Shown here: piece by piece, positions 1 through 8,250 of the stretch
Position numbering within the stretch: the stretch's first letter is position 1
Layout of the letters: each line of letters opens with the position of its first letter
NCBI RefSeq assembly: GCF_028335745.1
Contig: NZ_CP116477.1
Span: forward strand, 1,860,001-1,924,000
Direction of reading: 5' to 3'
From: Pectobacterium sp. A5351
Lineage (GTDB): Bacteria; Pseudomonadota; Gammaproteobacteria; Enterobacterales; Enterobacteriaceae
DNA length: 64,000 nucleotides
Program-made: the position numbers and the translations under genes
Notes under the pieces: generated by a model
The model's database searches: none
The model's input: the letters and a program-made list of their open reading frames with translations, nothing else
Told to the model about the DNA's origin: nothing

Positions 1-230
1 TATACGGCTGGCACTCGCACGGTATTGCTGCGGCTCAGCAGGTAAAGCTGGTCGGCTTCAGCGGTGAATTTGGCTAGCATTTCGCGACTATCGCATTTTA
101 CGAAGACGTCATGCTCGCCGTAGCGGACGTACCAGGCAGGGTGTATTTCACCGCCGGACAATTCGCGGTGTTCCTGAATATCCGCGGTACCGTGATGCTC
201 TTCCAAAAGTCGGCTGATAGCTTGCCACAT
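1..230 (-). CDS. yniA: Fructosamine kinase family protein YniA, N-terminal part (cut by window edge)
   Basis: The reverse strand from 230 encodes MWQAISRLLEEHHG and continues off the window through about 76 codons. It closely follows the start of E. coli YniA (MWQAISRLL, then the GGE, FVKC and TAEADQLYLLSRS segments). The family has the fold of aminoglycoside/fructosamine-3-kinases, which phosphorylate sugar or glycated-amine substrates with ATP; the physiological substrate of YniA is not settled. The ATG is preceded by a GGGAGGAT ribosome site. Only the N-terminal lobe is visible, so catalytic residues cannot be checked. It is transcribed away from the sit operon. Confidence 0.85.
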   Translation of the reverse strand, partial: MWQAISRLLEEHHGTADIQEHRELSGGEIHPAWYVRYGEHDVFVKCDSREMLAKFTAEADQLYLLSRSNTVRVPAV

Positions 231-435
231 AAGGTCATCCTCCCGTTGATGTTGCCCGATACCCTGCTATTCACTGGGGTGATTCGCTTACGGTAACCCA
301 TTGAGTGCAATAAAAATGGAATCTATAGCACACTGATAACAATAGGCGCAGATAGCGAGAAACAAGTATAGTCGGAATTAAAAATAGCGGGGTTAGGATA
401 ACGCCCAATCCGCCGGATGAAGGCAGGAATCGTGA

Positions 436-475
436 TGAGTGACGTAACCGGCAGCGGTCTTCCGGTTACGTCATT
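436..475. terminator. 12-bp perfect inverted repeat downstream of sitD
   Basis: Arms TGACGTAACCGG (440-451) and its exact complement (462-473) flank a 10-base loop between the ends of sitD and yniA. There is no clear T-tract on either strand, so it may be a transcript-stabilising hairpin rather than a classical intrinsic terminator. Confidence 0.4.
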
Positions 476-501
476 GTTAAGCAGCAGAAAAGCGGAGGGG
501 A

Positions 502-1359
502 TTACAGCGCGTCGGTGGCAACCTGAGATGCCGCCTGACGACGCAGTTTAAGCTGGTGGTACGTTAGCGCCAGCGTAAAGAACAGAGCCTGAACGATGAC
601 GATACAAGGGCCCGTCGCGCCGTCGATATAGAAACTGATCAAGGTGCCAGCAATGCAGGAAATGACGGAAACCAGCGTAGCGACAAGCACCATACGCTCG
701 AAGCGCTTACAGACCATGAAGGCAATAATGCCTGGCGCAATCAGCATCGCAATCACCAGAATAACGCCGACGGCCTGCAATGATGCAACGATAGTCATTG
801 CCAGCAGGCTTAATAACCCGTAGTGCAGCAGCTTAACGGGCAGGCCAATGACGCGGGCATGATTGGGATCGAAGCAGTACAGCATGAAATCTCGCCGTTT
901 TAACAACATGATGGCTAACGTCACTCCGGCAATCAGTAAGATTTGCGTCAGCTCTTGCTGAGTGATGCCTAGCACATTACCAAACAGGATATGGTTCAGG
1001 TGCTGGTCGGTATCGATGCGCGCAAACATGACGAGCCCCAGCGCAAACATACCGGAAAAGATGATCCCCATTACCGTGTCTTCTTTGACCCGGCTGTGTT
1101 CTTTCACGTATCCCGTTGCTATCGCACAAAAAATACCGGAAACAAAAGCCCCGATAACCAGCGGAATCCCCAATAAAAAAGCGACAACAATACCAGGCAG
1201 CACGGCGTGGGAAATGGCATCACCCATTAGCGACCAGCCTTTCAACACCAGATAGCACGACAGCACCGCGCAAACCGTACCCGTGACGACGGCGGCGAGT
1301 AGCGCACGCTGCATGAACGGATAGGACAGGGGATCGAGTAACCAGCTTATCAGCGTCAT
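502..1359 (-). CDS. sitD: Mn/Fe ABC transporter permease SitD (YfeD)
   Basis: This is a 285-residue hydrophobic permease of the metal-chelate ABC-3 family (SitD/YfeD/ZnuB type). It is rich in membrane segments from the N-terminal LLDPLSYPFMQRAL onward and shows the family stretch CYLVLKGWSLMGDAISHAVLPG near residues 35-60. The reading frame stays open upstream to 1662, but ATG 1359 overlaps the stop of sitC in an ATGA, the usual translational coupling, and gives the family length. It is the last gene of sitABCD and should form the inner-membrane channel with SitC, energised by SitB. Whether Mn(II) or Fe(II) is the main cargo cannot be read from sequence. Confidence 0.93.
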   Translation of the reverse strand: MTLISWLLDPLSYPFMQRALLAAVVTGTVCAVLSCYLVLKGWSLMGDAISHAVLPGIVVAFLLGIPLVIGAFVSGIFCAIATGYVKEHSRVKEDTVMGIIFSGMFALGLVMFARIDTDQHLNHILFGNVLGITQQELTQILLIAGVTLAIMLLKRRDFMLYCFDPNHARVIGLPVKLLHYGLLSLLAMTIVASLQAVGVILVIAMLIAPGIIAFMVCKRFERMVLVATLVSVISCIAGTLISFYIDGATGPCIVIVQALFFTLALTYHQLKLRRQAASQVATDAL

Positions 1360-2219
1360 AACGCATCTCCTGATTGATCGCGTAACCGCAGGCGGCGCGA
1401 GGCCAGCAACCCATGTTTTGGCGCAAAAACAAACGCCAGCAAGAAGACAAGGGTTTGCAGCGTAACAATCACGCCACCGGTTGCGCCATCGAGGAAAAAG
1501 CTCAGATACGCGCCCACGGCGCTGGTGATTGCCCCAAGTGCAATGGAAATCACCACCAGACGCCCAAACCGATCGGTGAGTAAATACGCGGTGGCACCCG
1601 GTGTAATCACCATCGCGATCACCAAAATCGCCCCGACCGTTTGCAACGCCGCGACAGTACAAGCACTCAGCAGCGTAAAGAACAGAATTTTTAGCTTCAG
1701 CGGAGAAAGGCCAATCGAACGGGCGTGGTTCTCATCAAAAAATACGGCCAGCAGATCTTTCCACAGCAGGCAAAGAATCACGAACGTCACGCCGATGATG
1801 ATTTCAACTTGCAGGATATCTTCGTCGGCAATGCCCAAAATATTGCCGAAAATGATGGACTGCACGTTAACCGATGTCGGGTTGAGAGAAATAATCAGCA
1901 GGCCGACAGCGAAAAACGTTGAGAAAATAAAACCGATAATCGCATCTTCGCGCAATCGGGTTATGTGACGGATCAGGGTCATCGCCAGTGCGGCGAGCAT
2001 TCCGGTAAAAAATGCACCCGCTGCGTAGGGCAGGCCTAATGCATAGGCACCGGCGACACCCGGTACGACGGAATGGGAGAGCGCATCGCCCATCAGCGAC
2101 CAGCCTTTCAGCATCAGGTATGCCGAAAGAAAAGCACATACGCCGCCGACAATGGCGCTGACCCAGATCGCTTTGACCATGTAGTTATAGCTGAATGGCT
2201 GCAACAGGATATCGATCAT
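1356..2219 (-). CDS. sitC: Mn/Fe ABC transporter permease SitC (YfeC)
   Basis: This 287-residue ABC-3 family permease is paralogous to SitD; both share LMLKGWSLMGDA-type and DGATG-type segments. It has several predicted membrane helices and the conserved FDENHARSIGL loop near residue 165, where ABC-3 permeases contact the ATPase. Its start at 2219 touches the last bases of sitB and its stop overlaps sitD, so the genes are translationally coupled. It forms the membrane channel of the SitABCD/YfeABCD importer with SitD. Confidence 0.93.
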   Translation of the reverse strand: MIDILLQPFSYNYMVKAIWVSAIVGGVCAFLSAYLMLKGWSLMGDALSHSVVPGVAGAYALGLPYAAGAFFTGMLAALAMTLIRHITRLREDAIIGFIFSTFFAVGLLIISLNPTSVNVQSIIFGNILGIADEDILQVEIIIGVTFVILCLLWKDLLAVFFDENHARSIGLSPLKLKILFFTLLSACTVAALQTVGAILVIAMVITPGATAYLLTDRFGRLVVISIALGAITSAVGAYLSFFLDGATGGVIVTLQTLVFLLAFVFAPKHGLLASRRLRLRDQSGDAL

Positions 2220-3109
2220 CAGGGCTTTTTCTCCTCCGGTATGGTGCGTGAAGCCGGAGGGTCGCTCTTGGTCGAACCATAGAATACGGCTGGACGCTCA
2301 TCGTCTGTCAACACCGTTACTGAGCGGACGTCATCGTCATCATGCAGATGAGATCCCCCGAGATTGATGTGTCGCAGAACGCCGCCGAACGTTTTCTCCA
2401 AATTGCTTTGGGTAAAGGTGCTGTGTGTGGGGCCTGCGGCTAAAACGGTGCGATTGACCAAAATAACGTTGTCACAAAACTCTGGAACGCTACCGAGGTT
2501 ATGGGTCGCGACCAGTATCAAATGGCCTTCATCACGCAAGGTGCGCAGCAGATCGATAATGGCATTCTCTGTTTTAACGTCGACGCCAGTGAAAGGCTCA
2601 TCCAGCAGCAACACGCTGCCTTGCTGAGCCAGCGCCCGCGCCAGAAACACGCGTTTTTTCTGACCGCCGGAGAGCTCGCCGATCTGGCGCTGTTGCAGCG
2701 TCGATAGCCCGACGCGTTCCAGCGATTCCGCCACAATGGTGCGATCTTGCTTGCTCGGTATGCGCAGGAAGTTCATCCTCCCGTAGCGCCCCATCATGAC
2801 GACGTCGGAAACCAGAACGGGAAAATTCCAGTCCACATCCTCCGTTTGTGGAACATAAGCAACCAGATTCTGTTTCAGCGCCTGATAGATCGGTTGCTGG
2901 TTGAGCAGTACCTGCCCTGAGGTTGGTTTGACCAACCCCATGATGCTTTTGAACAACGTTGATTTCCCACTGCCGTTGACGCCAACCAGGGCGCAAATCG
3001 TACCGCCGGTCAGGGAAAACGAGGCGTGGCGAATAGCCTGATGCCCGTTGCTGTAAGTAACCGAAACATCATTGACGTCTAATGACTGTACTGCTCGATC
3101 GCTACTCAT
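2219..3109 (-). CDS. sitB: Mn/Fe ABC transporter ATP-binding protein SitB (YfeB)
   Basis: This 296-residue ABC ATPase has Walker [10 protein letters not shown] at residues 43-51, an LSGGQ signature near 150 and Walker B VLLLDEP near 175, followed by the switch His in VATHN. It energises metal uptake through SitC/SitD. The C-terminus runs about 40 residues past the core and includes a His/Asp-rich stretch ([14 protein letters not shown]) that could bind metal, which is only an inference. The start at 3109 overlaps the end of sitA by four bases, confirming operon structure sitA-B-C-D. Confidence 0.95.
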   Translation of the reverse strand: MSSDRAVQSLDVNDVSVTYSNGHQAIRHASFSLTGGTICALVGVNGSGKSTLFKSIMGLVKPTSGQVLLNQQPIYQALKQNLVAYVPQTEDVDWNFPVLVSDVVMMGRYGRMNFLRIPSKQDRTIVAESLERVGLSTLQQRQIGELSGGQKKRVFLARALAQQGSVLLLDEPFTGVDVKTENAIIDLLRTLRDEGHLILVATHNLGSVPEFCDNVILVNRTVLAAGPTHSTFTQSNLEKTFGGVLRHINLGGSHLHDDDDVRSVTVLTDDERPAVFYGSTKSDPPASRTIPEEKKP

Positions 3110-4020
3110 TGATTAAATCCTTTCGCGATGGTTTCCACCGTCACTTTTAACAGGTCGATATAGGTTGGCACAGGGCCTTTTTCTGTAGACAGCGAATCAA
3201 CATACAGCACGCCGCCGTATTTCGCCCCCGTTTCTTTACTCACCTGTTTTGCCGGTTTATCGGAAACGGTGCTTTCGCTGAAGACCACAGGGATAGCCTT
3301 CTCACGCACGGTATCGATAACCCGACGTACCTGCTGCGGCGACCCTTGCTCGTCGGCATTGATTGGCCAGAGATAGACTTCATTGAACTGATAATCCTTC
3401 GCCAGATAGCTGAATGCGCCTTCACTGGTGACGAACCAGCGCTGCTGTGCTGGGATACGGGAGAGACGCTCACGCAGCGGTGCGTCGAGAGCCTTAATTT
3501 TTTCCGCATAGGCTTTGGCGTTACGATTATACGTCTCTGCATTGGCAGGATCGGCTTGCACCAGGCCTTTGCGGATATTTTCAATATAGATTAATGCATT
3601 GGAGGGAGACATCCAGGCATGTGGGTTTGGGTTGCCATTATAGGCACCTTCGCGGATAGGAAGTGGTGTGATGCCTTCTGTTACCACGACGGCGGGCACA
3701 TTTTTTACGTTTTCGAAAAAGCGTGTAAACCAGCGCTCAAGATTCATTCCATTCCACAGTACCAACTGCGCAGACTGTGTTTTAACAATATCGCGCGGTG
3801 TCGGTTGATAATCATGAATTTCTGCACCGGGCTTGGTGATGGAATCGACCGTTGCGGCATCGCCAGCAATATTCTGTGCGATATCCTGAATGATGGTAAA
3901 GGTGGTGATGACTTTAAGCTTTTCAGCCGCCTGAGCGGAGGTATTAGCTAAAAGCAGTAAGGCGCACGGCAGCGCGATGCGGCGGAATAGGGCAGGTAAA
4001 CGGGCGTTAAAACCAATCAT
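3106..4020 (-). CDS. sitA: Periplasmic Mn/Fe-binding protein SitA (YfeA)
   Basis: This 304-residue cluster 9 (cluster A-I) solute-binding protein belongs to the ZnuA/PsaA/YfeA fold. A signal peptide of about 31 residues ends ANTSAQA, followed by [22 protein letters not shown]. Typical metal ligands are visible: a His in the [10 protein letters not shown] motif, a His in NPHAWMSP, Glu in the [12 protein letters not shown] region, and Asp in the C-terminal YVDSLS segment. It captures Mn(II)/Fe(II) and delivers it to SitCD. It is the first gene of the operon, with a Fur-box-like sequence about 35 bases upstream of its ATG. Confidence 0.94.
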   Translation of the reverse strand: MIGFNARLPALFRRIALPCALLLLANTSAQAAEKLKVITTFTIIQDIAQNIAGDAATVDSITKPGAEIHDYQPTPRDIVKTQSAQLVLWNGMNLERWFTRFFENVKNVPAVVVTEGITPLPIREGAYNGNPNPHAWMSPSNALIYIENIRKGLVQADPANAETYNRNAKAYAEKIKALDAPLRERLSRIPAQQRWFVTSEGAFSYLAKDYQFNEVYLWPINADEQGSPQQVRRVIDTVREKAIPVVFSESTVSDKPAKQVSKETGAKYGGVLYVDSLSTEKGPVPTYIDLLKVTVETIAKGFNQ

Positions 4021-4054
4021 GCGGATATCCTTACAAGCCGTGAAAGTTTTATTT

Positions 4055-4073
4055 GAGAATAATTATCAATATC
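4055..4073. promoter_or_regulatory. Fur box upstream of sitABCD
   Basis: GAGAATAATTATCAATATC matches the 19-bp Fur consensus (GATAATGATAATCATTATC) at 15 of 19 positions by eye. It lies 35-53 bases upstream of the sitA start, where Fur(Fe) would block RNA polymerase. sit/yfe operons are Fur- and often MntR-controlled in enterobacteria; no clear MntR palindrome was seen here. Confidence 0.75.
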
Positions 4074-4296
4074 ATTTAAGTCAAGGAGCAAAGAAGGGTG
4101 GGGAGTCAATAGTGGAGGGTGTCTCATGACACAAGAAATCACTGTTCGCAGGCTCGTGGCACGTGCTTGCGCAGGTAAGGAACGCATCATGCACCTTTAG
4201 TAACAGAAATGTTGCTTTAATTTAATGAATCCTACTTAAGGTTACAACGAAAGTCTAACGGTAACAGTGGTGAACCGTCGCGCGACTATACATAGT

Positions 4297-4494
4297 TATA
4301 CCCGCCATACTTCAAGCTGCATGTGTGTTGGCTTCTCTTACTCACCCCAGTCACTTACCGGTTTAAGCTCCTGGGGATGAAATGAGAGACATCCTGTCTC
4401 TCACCGAATGCCAGCCGTTGGCTGGTCAAATTCGTTCCCGATGAATTTGTCGTGCGATTGCTGCTTGCCTGCAACTCGAATTATTTAGGGTATA
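4297..4494. repeat. ERIC element with 71-bp internal insertion
   Basis: The ends TATACCCGCCATACTTCAAG and GAATTATTTAGGGTATA are the two terminal sequences of the enterobacterial repetitive intergenic consensus. The central palindrome (CTCACCCCAGTCACTTACC and TAAGCTCCTGGGGA) is also present. The element is 198 bp against the canonical 127 bp. The extra roughly 71 bp follow CTCCTGGGGA and themselves form short stem-loops (for example GAGAGACATCCTGTCTCTC). Confidence 0.9.
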
Positions 4495-4625
4495 TGCGCA
4501 TGGCGAAATTTACGCCAAAAAAAGAGAGACGTCCGATACACCCTTAAGAAAATATCAATGGCTGCCGATAAACCATAAAGAATGTGAGAGATGTCTCTAT
4601 TTTATACGAAAGGATCGCAAGTGAT

Positions 4626-4721
4626 ATGAGCACAAAATCAGAACGACGCTGGAAGCTGGCAAGTTTAGTGTTATTGATTTTCCTGATGGCACTATTAGTG
4701 TTGCTAGTTAAAACAAGTTAA
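4626..4721 (+). CDS. Predicted 31-residue single-helix membrane protein
   Basis: The frame encodes a basic N-terminus (MSTKSERRWK), one hydrophobic helix (LASLVLLIFLMALLVLLV) and KTS. That is the layout of enteric small membrane proteins. The best ribosome-binding match (AAGGA) is about 12 bases away, longer than ideal. In E. coli this neighbourhood upstream of yobF-cspC holds yebO and mgrB. The sequence lacks the cysteines of MgrB, so I do not assign it to that family. Function unknown. Confidence 0.45.
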   Translation: MSTKSERRWKLASLVLLIFLMALLVLLVKTS

Positions 4722-5076
4722 TTTCTGGCCTAGCGAAAGGTTAGGCTATAAATAATTTCTATTATGTGATGTATTAATGCAAAAGTTATAGATAGCATAA
4801 AAATGACAATCGATTTTAAACATTGATATAAGATATAAGCGCGCTCACTGTTGGGCGCGCCTGTCGTTAATGTTCAATATCCCTTCATCGTCGCACGCCA
4901 ATTATAGCTTTTTGTTATGATTGCTGGTGCACCTGAGTCAGAAATGCGACGGCTGTCGCGTATTTTTTTTGCATAATAGAATCTGCCGTGTGCTTATTGT
5001 GTGATGTCAGACGCCGCCTGTGAATATAGGCATCAACGAACACTATCGTGTATTAATGAATCAGGAGGGCGTGAAT

Positions 5077-5151
5077 TTGTGCGGCATGTTCACGACTGAT
5101 AAAAAATGCCTTGCCATTGATTACATAGTGTGTAATAACGCTTCTGGGTAA
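5077..5151 (+). CDS. Possible short leader ORF resembling the YobF start
   Basis: A TTG codon at 5077 lies eight bases after a strong GGAGG and opens a 24-residue frame (first residue read as Met, then CGMFTTDKKC..., ending NNASG). The start resembles the MCGIF start of E. coli YobF and lies 20 bases before the clearer yobF homologue. An in-frame ATG at 5056 would give 31 residues but overlaps the Shine-Dalgarno. It could be a translated leader or a decayed yobF-like duplicate. Existence is uncertain. Confidence 0.3.
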   Translation: MCGMFTTDKKCLAIDYIVCNNASG

Positions 5152-5171
5152 AACGAGGTACAGTTCTGTAT

Positions 5172-5288
5172 ATGAATGGCATTTTCAGTAAAGAAGACTT
5201 AAGTACAACCTTTAGCGTTGCATGCTGCTTCTCTGCCGATCCTTATCTTAGTGCCTCAAGCAGTAACGACTTTGGTTTGTCTGTATAA
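5172..5288 (+). CDS. yobF: Small protein YobF (DUF2527)
   Basis: This 38-residue frame ([15 protein letters not shown], then [14 protein letters not shown]) aligns with E. coli YobF, which begins MCGIFSKEVLSK and carries a YRFSAEPYIGASCS segment. In E. coli yobF is co-transcribed with cspC, as seems likely here (41-base gap). E. coli YobF is a stress-linked small protein without a defined activity. The protein is nine residues shorter at the C-terminus than in E. coli. Confidence 0.75.
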   Translation: MNGIFSKEDLSTTFSVACCFSADPYLSASSSNDFGLSV

Positions 5289-5329
5289 CGCCTTTTGGGC
5301 GGTTTAAACAATTAAAGGAAATATTTGAA

Positions 5330-5539
5330 ATGGCAAAGATTAAAGGTCAGGTTAAGTGGTTCAACGAGTCTAAAGGCTTTGGTTTCATCACTCCTGCTGA
5401 CGGCAGTAAAGATGTGTTCGTACACTTCTCTGCAATTCAAGGCAACGGCTTCAAAACTCTGGCTGAAGGCCAGAACGTAGAATTCGAAATTCAGGATGGC
5501 CAGAAAGGTCCTTCCGCAGTAAACGTCACTGCGCTGTAA
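5330..5539 (+). CDS. cspC: Cold-shock-like RNA chaperone CspC
   Basis: This 69-residue cold-shock domain is nearly identical to E. coli CspC ([20 protein letters not shown]). It carries RNP1 (KGFGFI) at residues 15-20 and RNP2 (VFVHF) near 29-33. CspC binds single-stranded nucleic acid, melts RNA structure and stabilises stress transcripts such as rpoS; it is expressed at 37 C rather than only in cold shock. A ribosome site (AAAGGAAA) precedes the ATG. The gene lies between yobF and rlmA as in E. coli and ends in a strong terminator. Confidence 0.97.
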   Translation: MAKIKGQVKWFNESKGFGFITPADGSKDVFVHFSAIQGNGFKTLAEGQNVEFEIQDGQKGPSAVNVTAL

Positions 5540-5556
5540 TTTTACAGCTCTGTTGC

Positions 5557-5582
5557 AAAACCCGCCATGGTGCGGGTTTTTT
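5557..5582 (+). terminator. Intrinsic terminator of cspC
   Basis: AAAACCCGC, a short CATGG loop and GCGGGTTTTTT form a GC stem with a T-tract 18 bases after the cspC stop. Confidence 0.85.
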
Positions 5583-5646
5583 GTTGCCTGCGTTTTATCT
5601 CTACCTGTGACGCAATGAAGATGTTTTTAATGAGGAAAATGTGCCG

Positions 5647-6477
5647 ATGAGTTATCAGTGTCCGCTATGCCAGTTACCTCTGGAGCGACACCCGCGGCAA
5701 TGGACGTGTGGTAAACATAGCTTTGACTGTGCGAAAGAAGGGTACGTCAACCTGTTGCCAGTACAGTTCAAGCGTTCAAAACAACCAGGCGATAGCGCCG
5801 AAATGATGCAGGCACGGCGCAGCTTTCTAGAAGCCGGTCACTATCAACCGCTACGCGACGCCGTGGCGCAACGCGTTGATACTATTGTGGCTGATGACGC
5901 TGCTGCGCTGTTGGATATCGGCTGTGGCGAGGGGTATTACACCGCGGAGCTGGCCCAGCGTCTTACCTCGCACAGAGCGATGACGATCTACGGACTGGAT
6001 GTGTCCAAAGCGGCGATTCAGCGTGCGGCAAAACGGTATGAAAATGTTGAGTTTTGCGTTGCATCCAGCCAGAGACTGCCCTTTCGCGACGAATCCCTTG
6101 ATGCTGTGGTAAAAATCTACGCGCCGTGTAATGACGCGGAGCTACAGCGCACTATTAAGGTTGGCGGTTGGGTGGTGACGGTGTCTCCAGGGCCTCGACA
6201 TCTTTATCAACTGAAAGCGGAAGTTTACGATGAGGTGTTATTGCACCCGAGCAAAGATGAAGCGCTCGTCGGCTTTCAGCTTATGGATCAGCAAACGCTC
6301 GCGTACCCGATGCAGCTATCCGGGAACGAGGCTGCGGCGCTATTGCAAATGACGCCTTTTGCCTGGCGGGCAACGCCAGACGTTAGCGAGCGATTGCGAG
6401 CGGCTACCGCGTTTAGTTGTGAAACGGATTTTATTATCCGCTTACATCAGCGTATTGATAGCGGTGCGGTAGCATAA
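5647..6477 (+). CDS. rlmA: 23S rRNA (guanine-745-N1)-methyltransferase RlmA
   Basis: This SAM-dependent methyltransferase (276 residues) modifies G745 in 23S rRNA helix 35. The N-terminus carries a zinc site (CPLC near residues 5-8, then CGKHSFDC near 21-28). The Rossmann SAM motif [12 protein letters not shown] lies near 88-99, and ASSQRLPF and IYAPC follow in family order. A GTG at 5641 in the same frame is possible, but ATG 5647 gives the family start [12 protein letters not shown] and sits well behind GAGGAAA. The position between cspC and mntP matches E. coli. Confidence 0.93.
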   Translation: MSYQCPLCQLPLERHPRQWTCGKHSFDCAKEGYVNLLPVQFKRSKQPGDSAEMMQARRSFLEAGHYQPLRDAVAQRVDTIVADDAAALLDIGCGEGYYTAELAQRLTSHRAMTIYGLDVSKAAIQRAAKRYENVEFCVASSQRLPFRDESLDAVVKIYAPCNDAELQRTIKVGGWVVTVSPGPRHLYQLKAEVYDEVLLHPSKDEALVGFQLMDQQTLAYPMQLSGNEAAALLQMTPFAWRATPDVSERLRAATAFSCETDFIIRLHQRIDSGAVA

Positions 6478-6507
6478 TCGGGCTGCCCGTTGATGTGAAA
6501 TGTGTTT

Positions 6508-6634
6508 TATACCCTAAATAATTCGCGTTGCGGGAAGGCGGCAACCGCGCGAATCCCCAGGAGCTTACACAAGTAAGTGACTGGGGTGAGTAAGAGCAGC
6601 CAACGCACAAGCAACGTGAAGTATGACGGGTATA
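6508..6634. repeat. ERIC element (canonical 127 bp)
   Basis: It runs from TATACCCTAAATAATTCG to GAAGTATGACGGGTATA with the internal CCCCAGGAGCTTAC / GTAAGTGACTGGGG palindrome. It is exactly 127 bp, the standard length. It directly abuts the mntP stop codon at 6635, so it would lie in the 3' UTR of mntP, converging with rlmA. Confidence 0.95.
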
Positions 6635-7207
6635 TCAGGCAGTGTAGCCGAGGTGTTCGTACAGGATATTGCAGCCGATACCAATCAGAACCAACCCGCC
6701 AATCACTTCCGCTTTTTTACCGAGAATCGGGCCGATGTAGCGGCCAATCATCATACCGATTGTCACCATGAGCATGGTGGCAAAACCAATCACCATCGCG
6801 GTATGAAAAATATTCACCTGAAGGAAAGCCAGACCGACGCCGATTGCCATGGCATCCAGGCTGGTGGCGACAGCGGTGCAGATCAATAACGCCAGACTAT
6901 GATTTTTGACTTTCTCACAACGGCAGTCGTCGGAGCCTTTGAGCCCTTCAATGACCATCCGACCACCGAGAATAACTAGCAGCGTAAACGCAACCCAATG
7001 ATCCCATTCAAGAATATATTGGCTGGCAAAAAAACCAAGAGCCCAACCGATGAGGGGGGTGATAGCCTCGATAACGCCAAAAATGAGCCCGGTACGGATG
7101 GCATCGCGGAAACGAGGATTATGCAGGACGGCACCTTTACCGATTGACGCGGCGAAGGCATCCATTGACATACCAAATGCTAGGATAAGTGTTGCTGACA
7201 TATTCAT
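6635..7207 (-). CDS. mntP: Manganese efflux pump MntP
   Basis: This 190-residue inner-membrane protein of the MntP/YebN (DUF204) family exports Mn(II). About six hydrophobic segments are visible. The duplicated family motifs are present: [15 protein letters not shown] at residues 11-25 and [15 protein letters not shown] near 113-127, whose Asp residues are required for transport in the E. coli protein. A central Cys/Asp-rich loop (DDCRCEKVK) differs from the acidic loop in E. coli. Expression is probably turned on by the riboswitch in its leader. sitABCD lies 2.6 kb away. Confidence 0.95.
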   Translation of the reverse strand: MNMSATLILAFGMSMDAFAASIGKGAVLHNPRFRDAIRTGLIFGVIEAITPLIGWALGFFASQYILEWDHWVAFTLLVILGGRMVIEGLKGSDDCRCEKVKNHSLALLICTAVATSLDAMAIGVGLAFLQVNIFHTAMVIGFATMLMVTIGMMIGRYIGPILGKKAEVIGGLVLIGIGCNILYEHLGYTA

Positions 7208-7421
7208 TGTAAATAGCCTCGGCTGGACGATTAACCATATACACGCAGATCATCCCCAACCCGAATGATGACCTTACGTGTCTATGGTCTCGCCTGCCAA
7301 TCACGCTTGGCCGCCCGCACCACGCCTATGCTCCGATAATAGGAGATAAACGAGTATGTTGATACGAGCATTTCTGATGAATTATTGTGAATATTAATTA
7401 ATCAAAAATCGGCTACTCCCC
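7208..7421 (-). ncRNA. yybP-ykoY manganese riboswitch leader of mntP
   Basis: Read on the minus strand, the leader starts with GGGGAGTAGCCG (complement of 7410-7421), the hallmark 5' segment of yybP-ykoY RNAs. It then contains CAACATACTCG and GCCAAGCGTGATTGGCAGGC, also recognisable in the E. coli mntP leader, before about 90 bases of 3' expression platform. The distance from the motif to the start codon, about 214 nt, fits the roughly 220-nt E. coli leader. Mn(II) binding would relieve sequestration of the mntP start. The exact 5' end and second aptamer loop were not mapped. Confidence 0.85.
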
Positions 7422-7496
7422 AATGACGGCGCAACCTTACCATATTATTTATGCTGTAAACAACACTAAAAGTTTTACGTGTTAATAATGCAATTG

Positions 7497-7515
7497 ATAA
7501 TTATTTTCATTTGTT
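7497..7515. promoter_or_regulatory. Fur-box-like sequence upstream of mntP leader
   Basis: GATAATTATTTTCATTTGT agrees with the Fur consensus at about 13 of 19 positions, with an intact GATAAT half. It lies about 80 bases upstream of the riboswitch start, a promoter-proximal place. mntP of E. coli is reported as an MntR and Fur target; the match here is moderate. Confidence 0.4.
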
Positions 7516-7630
7516 TGCCAAAGTCGACTAATCGTATAAAATAACGTCAAGGTTATTGGGGTTAAAATACCACCAGAAAATGAGGTGTATATCCGCGGTT
7601 ATTTAAAATAATTCGCCTGATAAGTTTACC

Positions 7631-8089
7631 TCATTGATGCTCAATCATAAACTTATATATTTTTTCTAAATCATCAAGCTGAGTAACCTGTATCAATAAA
7701 CGCCGTTTCTCAAGTTCGATGACTAATATGCCATCCTCAGATAAATTCATATTTTTAATTCTGGTATAAGGAATGAATATATTCGCATAAAAGAAGCCGG
7801 TTGATTTAAAAACCAGTTTAGGACGACGAATATAGGCCAGATAACACGCCATGAAGGCCAAAGAAATCAAAAGATAGGTGGTAAGAATAGCGCCATTATT
7901 CATCACATTCTGATAAATAAGAATCCCCACTAAGCCGATAAAAATGAGCGTATCGAGCCGATTCGCCCGCTTCAAAGGGATGAGGAGCTGGGTTTTCCCT
8001 TTGAGTTTGTCCATGATGAACTCATCATAAATGGCATAAACCAATGCTAACGCAATCAACACGACCAGCGTGATATTCGTCATTGTCAT
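7631..8089 (-). CDS. yobD: Inner-membrane protein YobD (DUF986)
   Basis: This 152-residue protein has about three membrane segments (residues 5-22, 48-64, 68-86) and a cytoplasmic C-terminal domain with the motifs [26 protein letters not shown] and DDLEKIYKF. It matches E. coli YobD in length and in the [19 protein letters not shown] and DLEKIYK segments. No function is known. It lies between mntP and manZ as in E. coli. It has its own 160-base upstream gap containing the manZ terminator, so it is probably transcribed separately from man. Confidence 0.88.
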   Translation of the reverse strand: MTMTNITLVVLIALALVYAIYDEFIMDKLKGKTQLLIPLKRANRLDTLIFIGLVGILIYQNVMNNGAILTTYLLISLAFMACYLAYIRRPKLVFKSTGFFYANIFIPYTRIKNMNLSEDGILVIELEKRRLLIQVTQLDDLEKIYKFMIEHQ

Positions 8090-8209
8090 CTGTATTATCC
8101 TTGCCTGTTAAGTATCCATATTTGTTAAAAACCTGATAATAAAAAACGCAGGAAACGTTTTTCAACATCGCTTGCGACGGTCCCTAGGGTCACAGACAAG
8201 GGGGCTGTC

Positions 8210-8245
8210 ATAAAAAATGGCCGGGCATATTGACGCCCGGCCATT
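8210..8245 (-). terminator. Intrinsic terminator of the manXYZ operon
   Basis: On the minus strand an 11-bp stem AATGGCCGGGC / GCCCGGCCATT is followed by TTTTTTA, just after the manZ stop. Confidence 0.9.
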
Positions 8246-8250
8246 GACTA

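Noticed and set aside
4126..4200. 24-residue ORF behind a GGAGG site (MTQEITVRRLVARACAGKERIMHL)
   Set aside because: Short, without membrane helix or family resemblance, and next to an ERIC repeat; the Shine-Dalgarno alone is not enough.
7463..7490. Possible MntR palindrome near the mntP promoter
   Set aside because: AACAC/GTGTT arms are only five bases and do not match the known MntR consensus well.
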